A DNA stretch of 64,000 bases from Hyphomicrobiales bacterium (GTDB lineage: Bacteria > Pseudomonadota > Alphaproteobacteria > Rhizobiales > Rhizobiaceae). The translations under genes and the position numbers were made by a program. The notes under the pieces were generated by a model. That model did not search any database. It was given only the letters and a program-made list of their open reading frames with translations, and was not told the DNA's origin. Shown piece by piece: positions 18,375-25,689 of the stretch; the first letter of the stretch is position 1, and each line of letters opens with the position of its first letter. The DNA lies in assembly GCA_900468535.1 (NCBI GenBank), contig UBTY01000044.1, forward strand, positions 89,707 through 153,706, in the 5' to 3' direction.

Positions 18375-18405
18375 CGCGGGCGGCGATTTTTATTCGCGGG
18401 CGGCG
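18375..18405. repeat. 11-bp direct repeat at 20-bp period between the sigma operon and the polyketide synthase
   Basis: CGCGGGCGGCG occurs at 18375-18385 and exactly again at 18395-18405, separated by the AT-rich ATTTTTATT. The 20-bp period is close to two helical turns, as expected for a regulator binding one face of DNA. It lies 40-70 bases upstream of the TPR gene start and about 94 bases before the polyketide synthase start. Confidence 0.55.
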
Positions 18406-18498
18406 CGCATCATTTCCATCACGCCTTTGTGAGCATCTCCGGCGAATAAAGAGCCGGGCGAAGTGTTTGCTGTCTGCCGGGAGCAACAGGAGCATTCC

Positions 18499-19554
18499 GT
18501 GGACAAGAACGTGAAACTGCTCAGTCTCGCCACAGCGGTGCCTGAGCACATCATTCAGCAATCGGACGCAGCGGAAACGGCCGCACGCCTGTTTGCAGAC
18601 CGCTTCCAAGATTTTCGCCATCTCGCGAGCGTCTTTACCAACGCCGGCATTCGAACCCGGCATGCCACGCGTCCGCTTGACTGGTTTGCCGAGCCGCATG
18701 GGTGGGAGGATCGCATGTCCGCCTATGTCGATATGGCGCGGCGCCTGTTCGCGGAGGCAGCCACGAAAGCACTCGCTGACGCCGATCTGGCGGCTGAAGA
18801 CGTCGATTGCATCGTCACCGTCTCGTCAACGGGGCTCGCAACACCCAGCCTCGACGCCCAGCTTGCGCGCCAGATGGGGTTCCGCGCCGACATCGAGCGC
18901 GTGCCGGTCTTCGGCCTCGGTTGCGCTGCCGGGGTCTCGGGATTGGCGGTCGCGGCGCGGCTGGCGAGGAACCGGCCCGGTGCTGTCGTGCTTTTCGTCG
19001 CGATCGAACTCTGCACGCTGGCCTTCCGGCTGGACGAGTTGACGCGTGCGAATATCATCGCCACCGCCCTATTTGCCGACGGCGCGGCCGCCTGCCTGCT
19101 GAAAAGCGGCGTCGGGGACGGCCTTGCCGAGATCGAGGCGACCGGCGAGCATCTGTTTCCCGATACGCTCGGGATCATGGGCTGGAAGGTCGATGACGGC
19201 GGATTCGGTGTGGTACTAGCGCAGTCTCTTCCCCCGTTTGTCGAGGCGGAGCTTGGCGGAGCGCTCGATTCCATCCTCGATCGCAACGGACTTTCGCGGG
19301 ATGACATTGGCCGGTTCATCTGCCACCCGGGCGGAACGCGCGTGCTGGCAGCCCTTGAGACCGTTCTTTGTCTGCCGACGGGAACTCTCGATGTCGAGCG
19401 CGAGGTTCTGGCCGAATACGGCAACATGTCGTCGCCAACGGTACTTTTCGTGCTGGAGCGGGCGCTGCGACAGGGATTGCCGGAGCGATCCGCGATGCTG
19501 GCGATGGGACCGGGCTTCTCGGCAAGCTGCATGACGTTGCGGAGGGTCGCATGA
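18499..19554 (+). CDS. Type III polyketide synthase (chalcone/alkylresorcinol synthase-like)
   Basis: A 351-residue thiolase-fold homodimeric synthase that condenses a starter acyl-CoA with malonyl-CoA units to make pyrones or resorcinols. The catalytic triad is visible: Cys142 (FGLGCAAG), His276 (ICHPGGT) and Asn309 (YGNMSSPT). The start is the GTG at 18499, with AGGAG at 18490-18494 in good position. Its stop overlaps the next gene's ATG (ATGA), and that gene encodes an isoprenylcysteine-methyltransferase-like membrane protein. Type III synthase plus such a methyltransferase is known from Streptomyces srsAB and Bacillus bpsAB, which make methylated alkylresorcinol/alkylpyrone lipids; the product here is likely a membrane phenolic lipid. 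Confidence 0.92.
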   Translation: MDKNVKLLSLATAVPEHIIQQSDAAETAARLFADRFQDFRHLASVFTNAGIRTRHATRPLDWFAEPHGWEDRMSAYVDMARRLFAEAATKALADADLAAEDVDCIVTVSSTGLATPSLDAQLARQMGFRADIERVPVFGLGCAAGVSGLAVAARLARNRPGAVVLFVAIELCTLAFRLDELTRANIIATALFADGAAACLLKSGVGDGLAEIEATGEHLFPDTLGIMGWKVDDGGFGVVLAQSLPPFVEAELGGALDSILDRNGLSRDDIGRFICHPGGTRVLAALETVLCLPTGTLDVEREVLAEYGNMSSPTVLFVLERALRQGLPERSAMLAMGPGFSASCMTLRRVA

Positions 19555-20048
19555 TCTCTCCGACGATCATCCTTCTTAGCTTCGTCACGCTGCAGCGGCT
19601 GGCGGAACTTGCACTTGCACGACGCAACACTGATGCTCTCCTTCGAAAGGGCGGCCATGAAGTCGGCGCGCGGCACTATCCGTTGATGGTAACGCTCCAC
19701 GCGCTCTGGCTTGCCGGGCTATGGCTGCTTGCGCCCGGACACAGCGTCAGTCCCTTCTGGCTGCTGGTCTTCTGCCTGCTGCAGGCGGGTCGGATCTGGG
19801 TCATCGCGTCCCTCGGGGAACGTTGGACGACGCGGATCGTCATATTACCGGGGTCTTCGCTGGTTCAGTGCGGGCCTTACCGGTTCATGGCACATCCGAA
19901 TTACGCAATCGTCGCGGGCGAGATTGCCACCCTTCCGCTCACTTTCGGCCTGCCGTTCTATGCTCTCGGCTTCTCGCTTCTCAACGCCCTTATGCTCCGC
20001 GTCCGCATCGCTGCAGAAAGCACCGCGCTGGAGCGGGAATGTTTTTGA
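19551..20048 (+). CDS. Isoprenylcysteine carboxyl methyltransferase (ICMT)-like membrane protein
   Basis: A 165-residue membrane protein with about four spans (3-15, 43-60, 64-83, 125-145). The C-terminal half carries the ICMT/PEMT-type SAM signature: SLVQCGPYRFMAHPNYAIVAGEI, with the conserved HPNY, and a final ERECF acidic region. The ATG overlaps the polyketide synthase stop by four bases and has GGAGG upstream, so the two are translationally coupled. Bacteria rarely prenylate proteins; next to a type III synthase the likely substrate is the hydroxyl or carboxyl of the polyketide product. The frame is open upstream within the synthase gene, but that part is a shadow. Confidence 0.85.
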   Translation: MISPTIILLSFVTLQRLAELALARRNTDALLRKGGHEVGARHYPLMVTLHALWLAGLWLLAPGHSVSPFWLLVFCLLQAGRIWVIASLGERWTTRIVILPGSSLVQCGPYRFMAHPNYAIVAGEIATLPLTFGLPFYALGFSLLNALMLRVRIAAESTALERECF

Positions 20049-20127
20049 AATAAAAACGAAATTCCGTTTGCACGCCAGGTTTTCCGGAGGCATCTTCCTC
20101 GCCAGAACAGGATGAGCTGCACGGAAA

Positions 20128-21372
20128 ATGACGAAGACGGTAATTGTACTTGGTGCCGGCATTGTAGGCGTATCGACTGCCATTCATCTGCAACGCCGCG
20201 GGCGACAGGTTGTCCTGATTGACCGCAAGGCTCCGGGACGCGAAACGTCCTTCGGCAATGCCGGCCTCATCCAGCGGGAAGGTGTGGTACCATACGGCTT
20301 TCCGCAGCAGCTGGGCCTTCTGATCCGCTATGCCTTCAACAACCGGATTGATGCGCACTATCATCTCAAGGCGCTGCCCGGCCAGCTTGCCTTCCTGGCC
20401 CGCTACTGGTGGAATTCCAACGCCAAACGCCACCAGATGATCTCGAAAGCCTATGCGCCGCTGATCGAACACTCGATTTCCGAGCATCACGACCTGATCG
20501 AGGCGTCGGGCTCGCAGCACCTGATCCGGAAGAATGGCTGGATCGAGGTGTTTCGCACGCCGGAGAAGCGCGACGCGGAATTCTCCGAGGCGGAGCGGCT
20601 GCAAAGGGAATTCGGCGTCGGGTTCGATCGGCTCGACACCGGCGATCTGGCGCGGCTGGAGCCGGACCTGAACCTCGGTTTCGTCGGTGCGCTGAAGTGG
20701 AAAGATCCGTGGTCGGTCATCAATCCGCAGGCGCTGACCGCAAGCTATCTCACATACTTCGAGAGCCTCGGCGGCCGCTTCATCACGGGCGACGCCAATT
20801 CCTTCGGCAAGTATGGCGCTGGCTGGAAGGTGGCGACCGACGAGGGGCCCATCGAAGCCGACGAAGCCGTCATGGCGCTCGGACCATGGGCAGCCGTCGC
20901 CACGCGCCGGCTCGGCTACGCCTTCCCGCTCGGCGTCAAGCGTGGCTATCACATGCATTATTCGGCCAAGGGCGACGCGGTGCTCAACAACACCGTCGCC
21001 GATACCGAGCTTGGCTACCTCATGGCGCCGATGGAAAACGGCATCCGGCTGACGACGGGGGCCGAGTTCGCGGCGCTCGGAGCGCCAAAGACGCCCGTGC
21101 AGCTCGACCGCGCTGAAAAGGTGGCGCGCAAGGTGTTTCCGCTTGGCGAGCGGCTGGATCCGGAGCCCTGGATGGGAGCCCGCCCCTGCACGCCGGATAT
21201 GATGCCTGTTATCGGTAAGGCTTACAGGCATGATGGATTGTGGTTCGCTTTCGGCCACGCCCATCACGGGCTGACGCTGGGGCCAGTCACCGGCCGAGCG
21301 CTCGCGGAACTGATCACCGGCGAGAAGCCGTTTATCGATATTTCGGCCTATTCGCCGAAGCGCTTCGCCTAG
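20128..21372 (+). CDS. FAD-dependent D-amino-acid dehydrogenase-like oxidoreductase (DadA family)
   Basis: A 414-residue DAO-fold flavoprotein. The N-terminal dinucleotide motif VIVLGAGIVGVSTAIHLQRRG is followed by the second FAD motif ETSFGNAGLIQ. The substrate-domain part includes GYHMHYS, and the C-terminal FAD region is MMPVIGKAYRHDGLWFAFGHAHHGLTLGPVTGR. Length matches DadA (about 416-430). It probably oxidises a D-amino acid or a related amine at the membrane face. No alanine racemase or other dad gene is next to it. It follows the methyltransferase by 79 bases on the same strand but is not obviously part of that operon. Confidence 0.85.
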   Translation: MTKTVIVLGAGIVGVSTAIHLQRRGRQVVLIDRKAPGRETSFGNAGLIQREGVVPYGFPQQLGLLIRYAFNNRIDAHYHLKALPGQLAFLARYWWNSNAKRHQMISKAYAPLIEHSISEHHDLIEASGSQHLIRKNGWIEVFRTPEKRDAEFSEAERLQREFGVGFDRLDTGDLARLEPDLNLGFVGALKWKDPWSVINPQALTASYLTYFESLGGRFITGDANSFGKYGAGWKVATDEGPIEADEAVMALGPWAAVATRRLGYAFPLGVKRGYHMHYSAKGDAVLNNTVADTELGYLMAPMENGIRLTTGAEFAALGAPKTPVQLDRAEKVARKVFPLGERLDPEPWMGARPCTPDMMPVIGKAYRHDGLWFAFGHAHHGLTLGPVTGRALAELITGEKPFIDISAYSPKRFA

Positions 21373-21409
21373 AGCGTCGTACGTCCTCAAGGACGTACAA
21401 AGGACGCTC
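21372..21409. repeat. Palindromic intergenic element, probable bidirectional terminator
   Basis: Two nested arms: outer GAGCGTC (21372-21378) with GACGCTC (21403-21409), inner GTACGTCC (21379-21386) with GGACGTAC (21391-21398), loop TCAA, and AAAG as a one-sided bulge. The 15 base pairs start at the last base of the DadA-like stop codon, between convergent genes, and are followed by ATTTT on the plus strand. The pattern GCGTC...GGACG-CAAAGGACGC resembles a short palindrome I recall as dispersed in rhizobial genomes; I see only this copy here. Confidence 0.65.
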
Positions 21410-21422
21410 GATTTTATCGGAC

Positions 21423-21953
21423 TTAGGCAAGTAGCTTCTTGAGATCGCGAAGAGCCGTGTCGACGATACCGTCGATCGTGTCGTCGATATCGACAGTCAC
21501 GACACCCACTTCGCCGGTCGGCACCTCGAGCGTCGCAAGCTGACTTTCGAGCAGCGACAAGGGCATGAAGTGGCCCTTGCGTTCGCCCATGCGTCTTGTC
21601 AGCAACTCCCTGGAGCCGGAGAGATAGACGAAGATGAGATTGCCGCCGACGGCGTTGCGCAAACGGTCGCGATAGATGCGCTTCAATGCCGAGCAGGACA
21701 CGACAATGCCCTGCCCGCTCGCGATCGACGCTTTCATCGCATCGCCGATCAGATCGAGCCAGGGCATACGGTCATCGTCCGTTAGCGGAATGCCCTTCGA
21801 CATCTTCTCGACATTCGATGCAGGATGGAGGCGATCGCCCTCCACGAAACCGACGCCGAGCAGCTCAGCCAGCTTTTCGGCTATCGATGTTTTCCCTGAA
21901 CCACTCACCCCCATGACGACAACGGCATGGGGGTGGTTTTCGATCTTTGGCAT
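21423..21953 (-). CDS. gntK: Gluconokinase
   Basis: A 176-residue cytosolic kinase phosphorylating gluconate to 6-phosphogluconate. P-loop GVSGSGKTS (about 15-23), then GVGFVEGDRLHPASNVEKMSKGIPLTDDDRMPWL, which is the gluconokinase signature, and CSALKRIYRDRLR further on; length matches GntK (about 175). Its product enters the Entner-Doudoroff pathway whose enzymes are encoded at 59901-63965. The start is 50 bases after the dppF stop on the same strand, so it might be read through from the dpp operon, although palindromes at 21978-22003 lie between. Confidence 0.95.
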   Translation of the reverse strand: MPKIENHPHAVVVMGVSGSGKTSIAEKLAELLGVGFVEGDRLHPASNVEKMSKGIPLTDDDRMPWLDLIGDAMKASIASGQGIVVSCSALKRIYRDRLRNAVGGNLIFVYLSGSRELLTRRMGERKGHFMPLSLLESQLATLEVPTGEVGVVTVDIDDTIDGIVDTALRDLKKLLA

Positions 21954-21977
21954 TGCTTCGTCTCGCTCGTTAAGCCG

Positions 21978-22003
21978 GCCTGATCAGGCGCGGCAAACGC
22001 GCC
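21978..22003 (-). repeat. Two palindromes between dppF and gntK
   Basis: A perfect 12-bp palindrome GCCTGATCAGGC at 21978-21989 partly overlaps a hairpin with arms GGCGCG (21987-21992) and CGCGCC (21998-22003) and loop GCAAA. The hairpin begins at the base after the dppF stop in minus-strand sense, with no T run. It may attenuate transcription into gntK or protect the dpp mRNA 3' end. Confidence 0.4.
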
Positions 22004-22846
22004 CTACGATGCAGCCGACAGGGATGCATTCTTGCGAGCCAGGCGTGCCTTGATGGTATCGACATCGGCGCGCGGCGTGGCCGCAAACAGGGTCTTTGTA
22101 TAGCTATGCTGCGGATCACTGAAGACCTGATCTCGCGATCCGTATTCGACAGCCTCGCCGTAATACATGACCATGACGTCATCGGCCATGTAGCGGACGA
22201 CCGAGAGGTCGTGGCTGATGAAGACGTAGGTCAGGTTCAGCTCGTCCTGCAGATCGGCGAGCAGGTTCAACACCTGAGCCTGCACCGACAGGTCGAGAGC
22301 CGAGACCGGCTCGTCCAGCACCAGGAGGCGCGGCTTCAGCATCAGCGCGCGGGCAATTGCGATGCGCTGGCGCTGACCGCCGGAGAACATGTGCGGGTAG
22401 CGGTTGAAGTGGACCTCCTGAAGGCCGACCTTCTTCAGCATCGCCATCGCCAATTCGCGGCGTTCGGCCGCCGGCGTGTCGGTGTTGATGATCAGCGGCT
22501 CCATCAGGATATCGCCGATCTTCTTGCGCGGGTTCAGCGACCCGTAGGGGTTCTGGAAGACGATCTGCACCTTGCGGCGCATCTCGGGCGTCAGGTCGCC
22601 GGCAGCGATATCAACCTTCTTGCCGTCGATGAACAGCTCGCCACCGCTCGCCGGGTCGATCATGGTGATGATGCGCGCCAGTGTAGACTTGCCGCAGCCG
22701 CTTTCGCCGACGATCGCCAGCGTCTTGCCCTGCTCCACCTTGAAGTTCACGCCCTTGACGGCGTGCACGGTCTTCTCTTTCTTGAAGAGGCCGCCCGGCA
22801 GATAGTAATTGCGGACGATGTTCTTTCCTTCGAGAACTGGCGTCAT
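22004..22846 (-). CDS. dppF: Dipeptide ABC transporter ATP-binding protein DppF
   Basis: A 280-residue ATPase. Walker A GESGCGKSTLAR (about 48-59), Q-loop VFQNPYGSLNPRKKI, signature FSGGQRQRIAIARAL, Walker B LLVLDEPVSALDLSVQ and H-loop ISHDLSVVRY. The C-terminal oligopeptide-transporter extension (YGSRDQVFSDPQHSYTKTLFAATP) is present. It powers import through DppBC together with DppD. Its ATG overlaps the dppD stop by four bases, indicating translational coupling. Confidence 0.93.
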   Translation of the reverse strand: MTPVLEGKNIVRNYYLPGGLFKKEKTVHAVKGVNFKVEQGKTLAIVGESGCGKSTLARIITMIDPASGGELFIDGKKVDIAAGDLTPEMRRKVQIVFQNPYGSLNPRKKIGDILMEPLIINTDTPAAERRELAMAMLKKVGLQEVHFNRYPHMFSGGQRQRIAIARALMLKPRLLVLDEPVSALDLSVQAQVLNLLADLQDELNLTYVFISHDLSVVRYMADDVMVMYYGEAVEYGSRDQVFSDPQHSYTKTLFAATPRADVDTIKARLARKNASLSAAS

Positions 22847-23697
22847 TGGGCAGCTCCCTGCACAGTCTTGTCTGGATTGAAAAGCTCGCCGATCGTCGGC
22901 AGGCGGTCACCTGTCGCGTTGTCGGGCAAGGCGGCGAGCAGCGCGCGGGTATAATCGCTTTTCGGCGCTTCAAAGAGCGAGAGCACGTCGGCCTCCTCCA
23001 TCTTGCGACCCTTGTACTGGACGATCACCCGATCGGCGGTCTCGGCAACCACGCCCATGTTGTGCGTGATCATGATGAGGCCCATGCCGTGCTCCGTCTG
23101 CAGGCGCATCAGGAGATCGAGGATCTGTTTCTGGATGGTGACGTCGAGCGCGGTCGTCGGTTCGTCGGCGATGAGAAGCTTCGGATTGCAAGCAATCGCG
23201 ATGGCGATCATCACACGCTGGCACTGGCCGCCCGACATCTGGTGCGGGAAGTGACCCAGGCGTTCCGCAGGATTGGGAATGCCGACCGCCTCGAACAGCT
23301 CGACAGCGCGCTTGCGCCGCGCGGCCTTGTCCATGCCCATGTGGATTCTCAGGACCTCTTCGATCTGGAACCCGACGGTGAAGCAGGGATTGAGGCTGGC
23401 GATCGGCTCTTGGAAGATCATCGACATATCTTTGCCGATGATGTTGCGCCGCTCGCGCGCGGACATGCCAAGCAGGTTGCGGCCGTCGAAGACCATCTTG
23501 TCGGCGGTGACCTTTGCCGTCCACGGCAGGAGGCCCATCGCGGCGAGCATGGAGACCGACTTGCCGGAGCCGGACTCGCCGACGATGGCAAGGACTTCGC
23601 CGGCGTGAACCTTGAGCGACACACCATCGACGGCGCGGAACGCACCAGTCGAGGTCTGGAACTCGACGACGAGATTTTCGATTTCGAGAAGTGCCAT
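22843..23697 (-). CDS. dppD: Dipeptide ABC transporter ATP-binding protein DppD
   Basis: A 284-residue ATPase, partner of DppF. Walker A GESGSGKSVSMLA, Q-loop IFQEPIASLNPCFTVG, signature MSGGQCQRVMIAIAI, Walker B LLIADEPTTALDVTIQ and H-loop ITHNMGVVAE. The C-terminal extension ending in FEAPKSDYTRALLAALP is typical of peptide importers; the cysteines of the Fe-S-binding type seen in some DppD proteins are not present there. One base separates it from dppC. Confidence 0.93.
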   Translation of the reverse strand: MALLEIENLVVEFQTSTGAFRAVDGVSLKVHAGEVLAIVGESGSGKSVSMLAAMGLLPWTAKVTADKMVFDGRNLLGMSARERRNIIGKDMSMIFQEPIASLNPCFTVGFQIEEVLRIHMGMDKAARRKRAVELFEAVGIPNPAERLGHFPHQMSGGQCQRVMIAIAIACNPKLLIADEPTTALDVTIQKQILDLLMRLQTEHGMGLIMITHNMGVVAETADRVIVQYKGRKMEEADVLSLFEAPKSDYTRALLAALPDNATGDRLPTIGELFNPDKTVQGAAQ

Positions 23698-23698
23698 A

Positions 23699-24586
23699 TC
23701 AGGACCTCTTCAGTTTGGGATCGAGCGCATCGCGCAGGCCGTCGCCCATCAGGTTGATGGCGAGAACGGTGATGAGGATGCACAGGCCCGGGAAAGTGAC
23801 GAGTGACGGCGAGCTCTGGAAGAATTCGCGCGCGTCGGCAAGCATCGTGCCCCACTCGGATGTCGGCGGCTGCGCGCCCATGCCGAGGAAGCCGAGAGCG
23901 GCCGCATCGAGGATCGCCGCCGAGAAGGCGAGCGTTGCCTGGACGATCAGCGGTGCCAGGCAGTTCGGGAGGATCGTCTTGAACATCAGGCGCAGGGTGC
24001 CTGCACCGGCGACGCGGGAAGCCACGACATATTCCTTCTCGCGCTCGCTGATGACGGCGGCGCGGGTCAGACGGACGAAGTGCGGCTGGTTGACGATCGA
24101 GATCGCGATCATGGCGTTCAACAGGCCGGGGCCGAGAACGGCGACCAGCACGAGAGCCAGAAGCAGCGACGGGAAGGCCAGGATGATATCCATGACGCGC
24201 ATGATGATCGTGTCCGTGCGCCCGCGGAAGTAACCCGCGATGAGGCCGAGCAGGACACCGGCGACCGCCGACAGCGATGCGACGACAAGGCCGATGAACA
24301 GCGAGAAGCGCGTGCCGAAGATCAGGCGGGACAGCATGTCACGACCGACGGCATCGGTGCCGAGCAGATAGGCGCTGTTGCCGCCTTCCGACCATGCCGG
24401 CGGCAGGCGCTGGAAGCCGGATGGAACGTTCGGATCATGCGGGGCGACGACGGATGCGAAGATCGCCAGCAGCAGAACGAAGAGGAAAATGACGAGGCCG
24501 ATGACCGCGCCCTTGTTACGGGAGAAGTAGTACCAGAACTCCGACAGGCCGGAGGGAGTGGCAGAGGTTGTGTTGACCGTGCTCAT
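23699..24586 (-). CDS. dppC: Dipeptide ABC transporter permease DppC
   Basis: A 295-residue inner-membrane permease with about six spans. The N-terminal OppC domain (FWYYFSRNKGAVIGLVIFLFVLLLAIF) precedes the periplasmic loop containing LLGTDAVGRDMLSRLIFGTR, a DppC signature, and the EAA-type coupling region VVASRVAGAGTLRLMFKTILPNCLAP. It forms the channel with DppB; ten bases separate it from dppB. Confidence 0.93.
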   Translation of the reverse strand: MSTVNTTSATPSGLSEFWYYFSRNKGAVIGLVIFLFVLLLAIFASVVAPHDPNVPSGFQRLPPAWSEGGNSAYLLGTDAVGRDMLSRLIFGTRFSLFIGLVVASLSAVAGVLLGLIAGYFRGRTDTIIMRVMDIILAFPSLLLALVLVAVLGPGLLNAMIAISIVNQPHFVRLTRAAVISEREKEYVVASRVAGAGTLRLMFKTILPNCLAPLIVQATLAFSAAILDAAALGFLGMGAQPPTSEWGTMLADAREFFQSSPSLVTFPGLCILITVLAINLMGDGLRDALDPKLKRS

Positions 24587-24595
24587 GAGCCGCTC

Positions 24596-25606
24596 CTAGT
24601 GCCTGATGCGTGGGTTGATGAGACCGTACATGAGGTCGACGATCAGGTTGACGAGCATGATGATCGCCGCGATCAGGAGCAGACCGCCCTGGACCACGGT
24701 GTAGTCACGCTTGAACACCGCATCGACCATCCACTTGCCGATACCCGGCCAGGAGAAGATGGTTTCGGTCAGGATGGCGCCGCCAAGGAGGACACCAACC
24801 TGCAGGCCGATCGAGGTAACGACCGGGATCATCGCGTTGCGCAGCGCATGGACGCCGACGACGCGGAGCGGCGCAAGGCCCTTGGAGCGGGCGGTACGAA
24901 CATAGTCTTCGCCGAGCACTTCGAGCATGGCCGAGCGCGTCTGGCGCGCGATGACCGCGAGCGGAATGGTGCCGAGCACGATGGTCGGCAGGATCAGCGA
25001 AACGAAGGCCGACTTGAAAGCGCCAGCCTGGCCGGAGATCAGGCTGTCGATCAGCATGAAGCCGGTGACCGGCTTGAAGAAATACATCAGCGAGATACGG
25101 CCGGACACGGGCGTCCAGTGCAGCGTATTCGAGAACAGGACGATGAGCAGCAGGCCCCACCAGAAGATCGGCATCGAATAGCCGACGAGGGCGACACCCA
25201 TCACGCTCTGGTCGAACCAGGTTCCTCGCTTGACCGCGGCGAAGACGCCGGCGGGAATGCCAAGCACGATGGCAAAAATGATCGCACAGAGCGAAAGCTC
25301 AAGCGTCGCCGGGAAGAGCGCGCCGAACTCCTGCAGAACCGGGCGCTTGGTAACGATCGACGAACCGAGGTCGCCCTGCACCACGTTACCGAGGTAATCC
25401 AGGTACTGAACGTAGACCGGTCGATCGAGGCCGAGATCATGCATGACCTGGGCATGGCGTTCCGGCGCCATCACGCGCTCGCCCGACATCAGCATGACCG
25501 GATCGCCGGGCAGCAGTCGGATGAACGAGAAGGCGATGAGTGAAACGCCGATGAAGGTTGGGATCAGGATCGCAAGGCGTCCGATGAGAAATCGCAACAT
25601 TGGCAA
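24596..25606 (-). CDS. dppB: Dipeptide ABC transporter permease DppB
   Basis: A 336-residue permease, about six membrane spans. It starts with the OppB-type FLIGRLAILIPTFIGVSLIAFSFIRLLPGDP and has the coupling motif VRTARSKGLAPLRVVGVHALRNAMIPVVT, followed by GAILTETIFSWPGIGKWM. Length fits DppB (339 in E. coli). It is separated from dppA by 83 bases holding a strong hairpin, so it is probably expressed at a lower level than the binding protein. Confidence 0.94.
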   Translation of the reverse strand: MPMLRFLIGRLAILIPTFIGVSLIAFSFIRLLPGDPVMLMSGERVMAPERHAQVMHDLGLDRPVYVQYLDYLGNVVQGDLGSSIVTKRPVLQEFGALFPATLELSLCAIIFAIVLGIPAGVFAAVKRGTWFDQSVMGVALVGYSMPIFWWGLLLIVLFSNTLHWTPVSGRISLMYFFKPVTGFMLIDSLISGQAGAFKSAFVSLILPTIVLGTIPLAVIARQTRSAMLEVLGEDYVRTARSKGLAPLRVVGVHALRNAMIPVVTSIGLQVGVLLGGAILTETIFSWPGIGKWMVDAVFKRDYTVVQGGLLLIAAIIMLVNLIVDLMYGLINPRIRH

Positions 25607-25620
25607 GTGTCCATAGTGTT

Positions 25621-25651
25621 CCGGCGGTCAGGTATCAAACCTGACCGCCGG
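25621..25651 (-). promoter_or_regulatory. Strong hairpin between dppA and dppB (mRNA stabiliser / partial attenuator)
   Basis: Perfect 12-bp stem CCGGCGGTCAGG (25621-25632) and CCTGACCGCCGG (25640-25651), loop TATCAAA, with no T run after it in minus-strand sense. It lies just after a shorter hairpin at 25655-25671. The position, between a periplasmic binding protein gene and its permease genes, is the classical place for hairpins that protect the upstream mRNA. Confidence 0.75.
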
Positions 25652-25654
25652 CCA

Positions 25655-25671
25655 GCCCGGGGTTGCCGGGC
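25655..25671 (-). promoter_or_regulatory. Second hairpin downstream of dppA
   Basis: Arms GCCCGG (25655-25660) and CCGGGC (25666-25671), loop GGTTG; 18 bases after the dppA stop and immediately before the 12-bp-stem hairpin. Together they form a double stem-loop in the dppA-dppB spacer. Confidence 0.6.
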
Positions 25672-25689
25672 ATCTTTGCATATTTTTGA

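Noticed and set aside
24080..25543. 487-codon plus-strand open frame rich in Asp, Arg and His
   Set aside because: Shadow of dppC and dppB; the D/E/R/H-rich composition is what the complement of hydrophobic permease codons gives.
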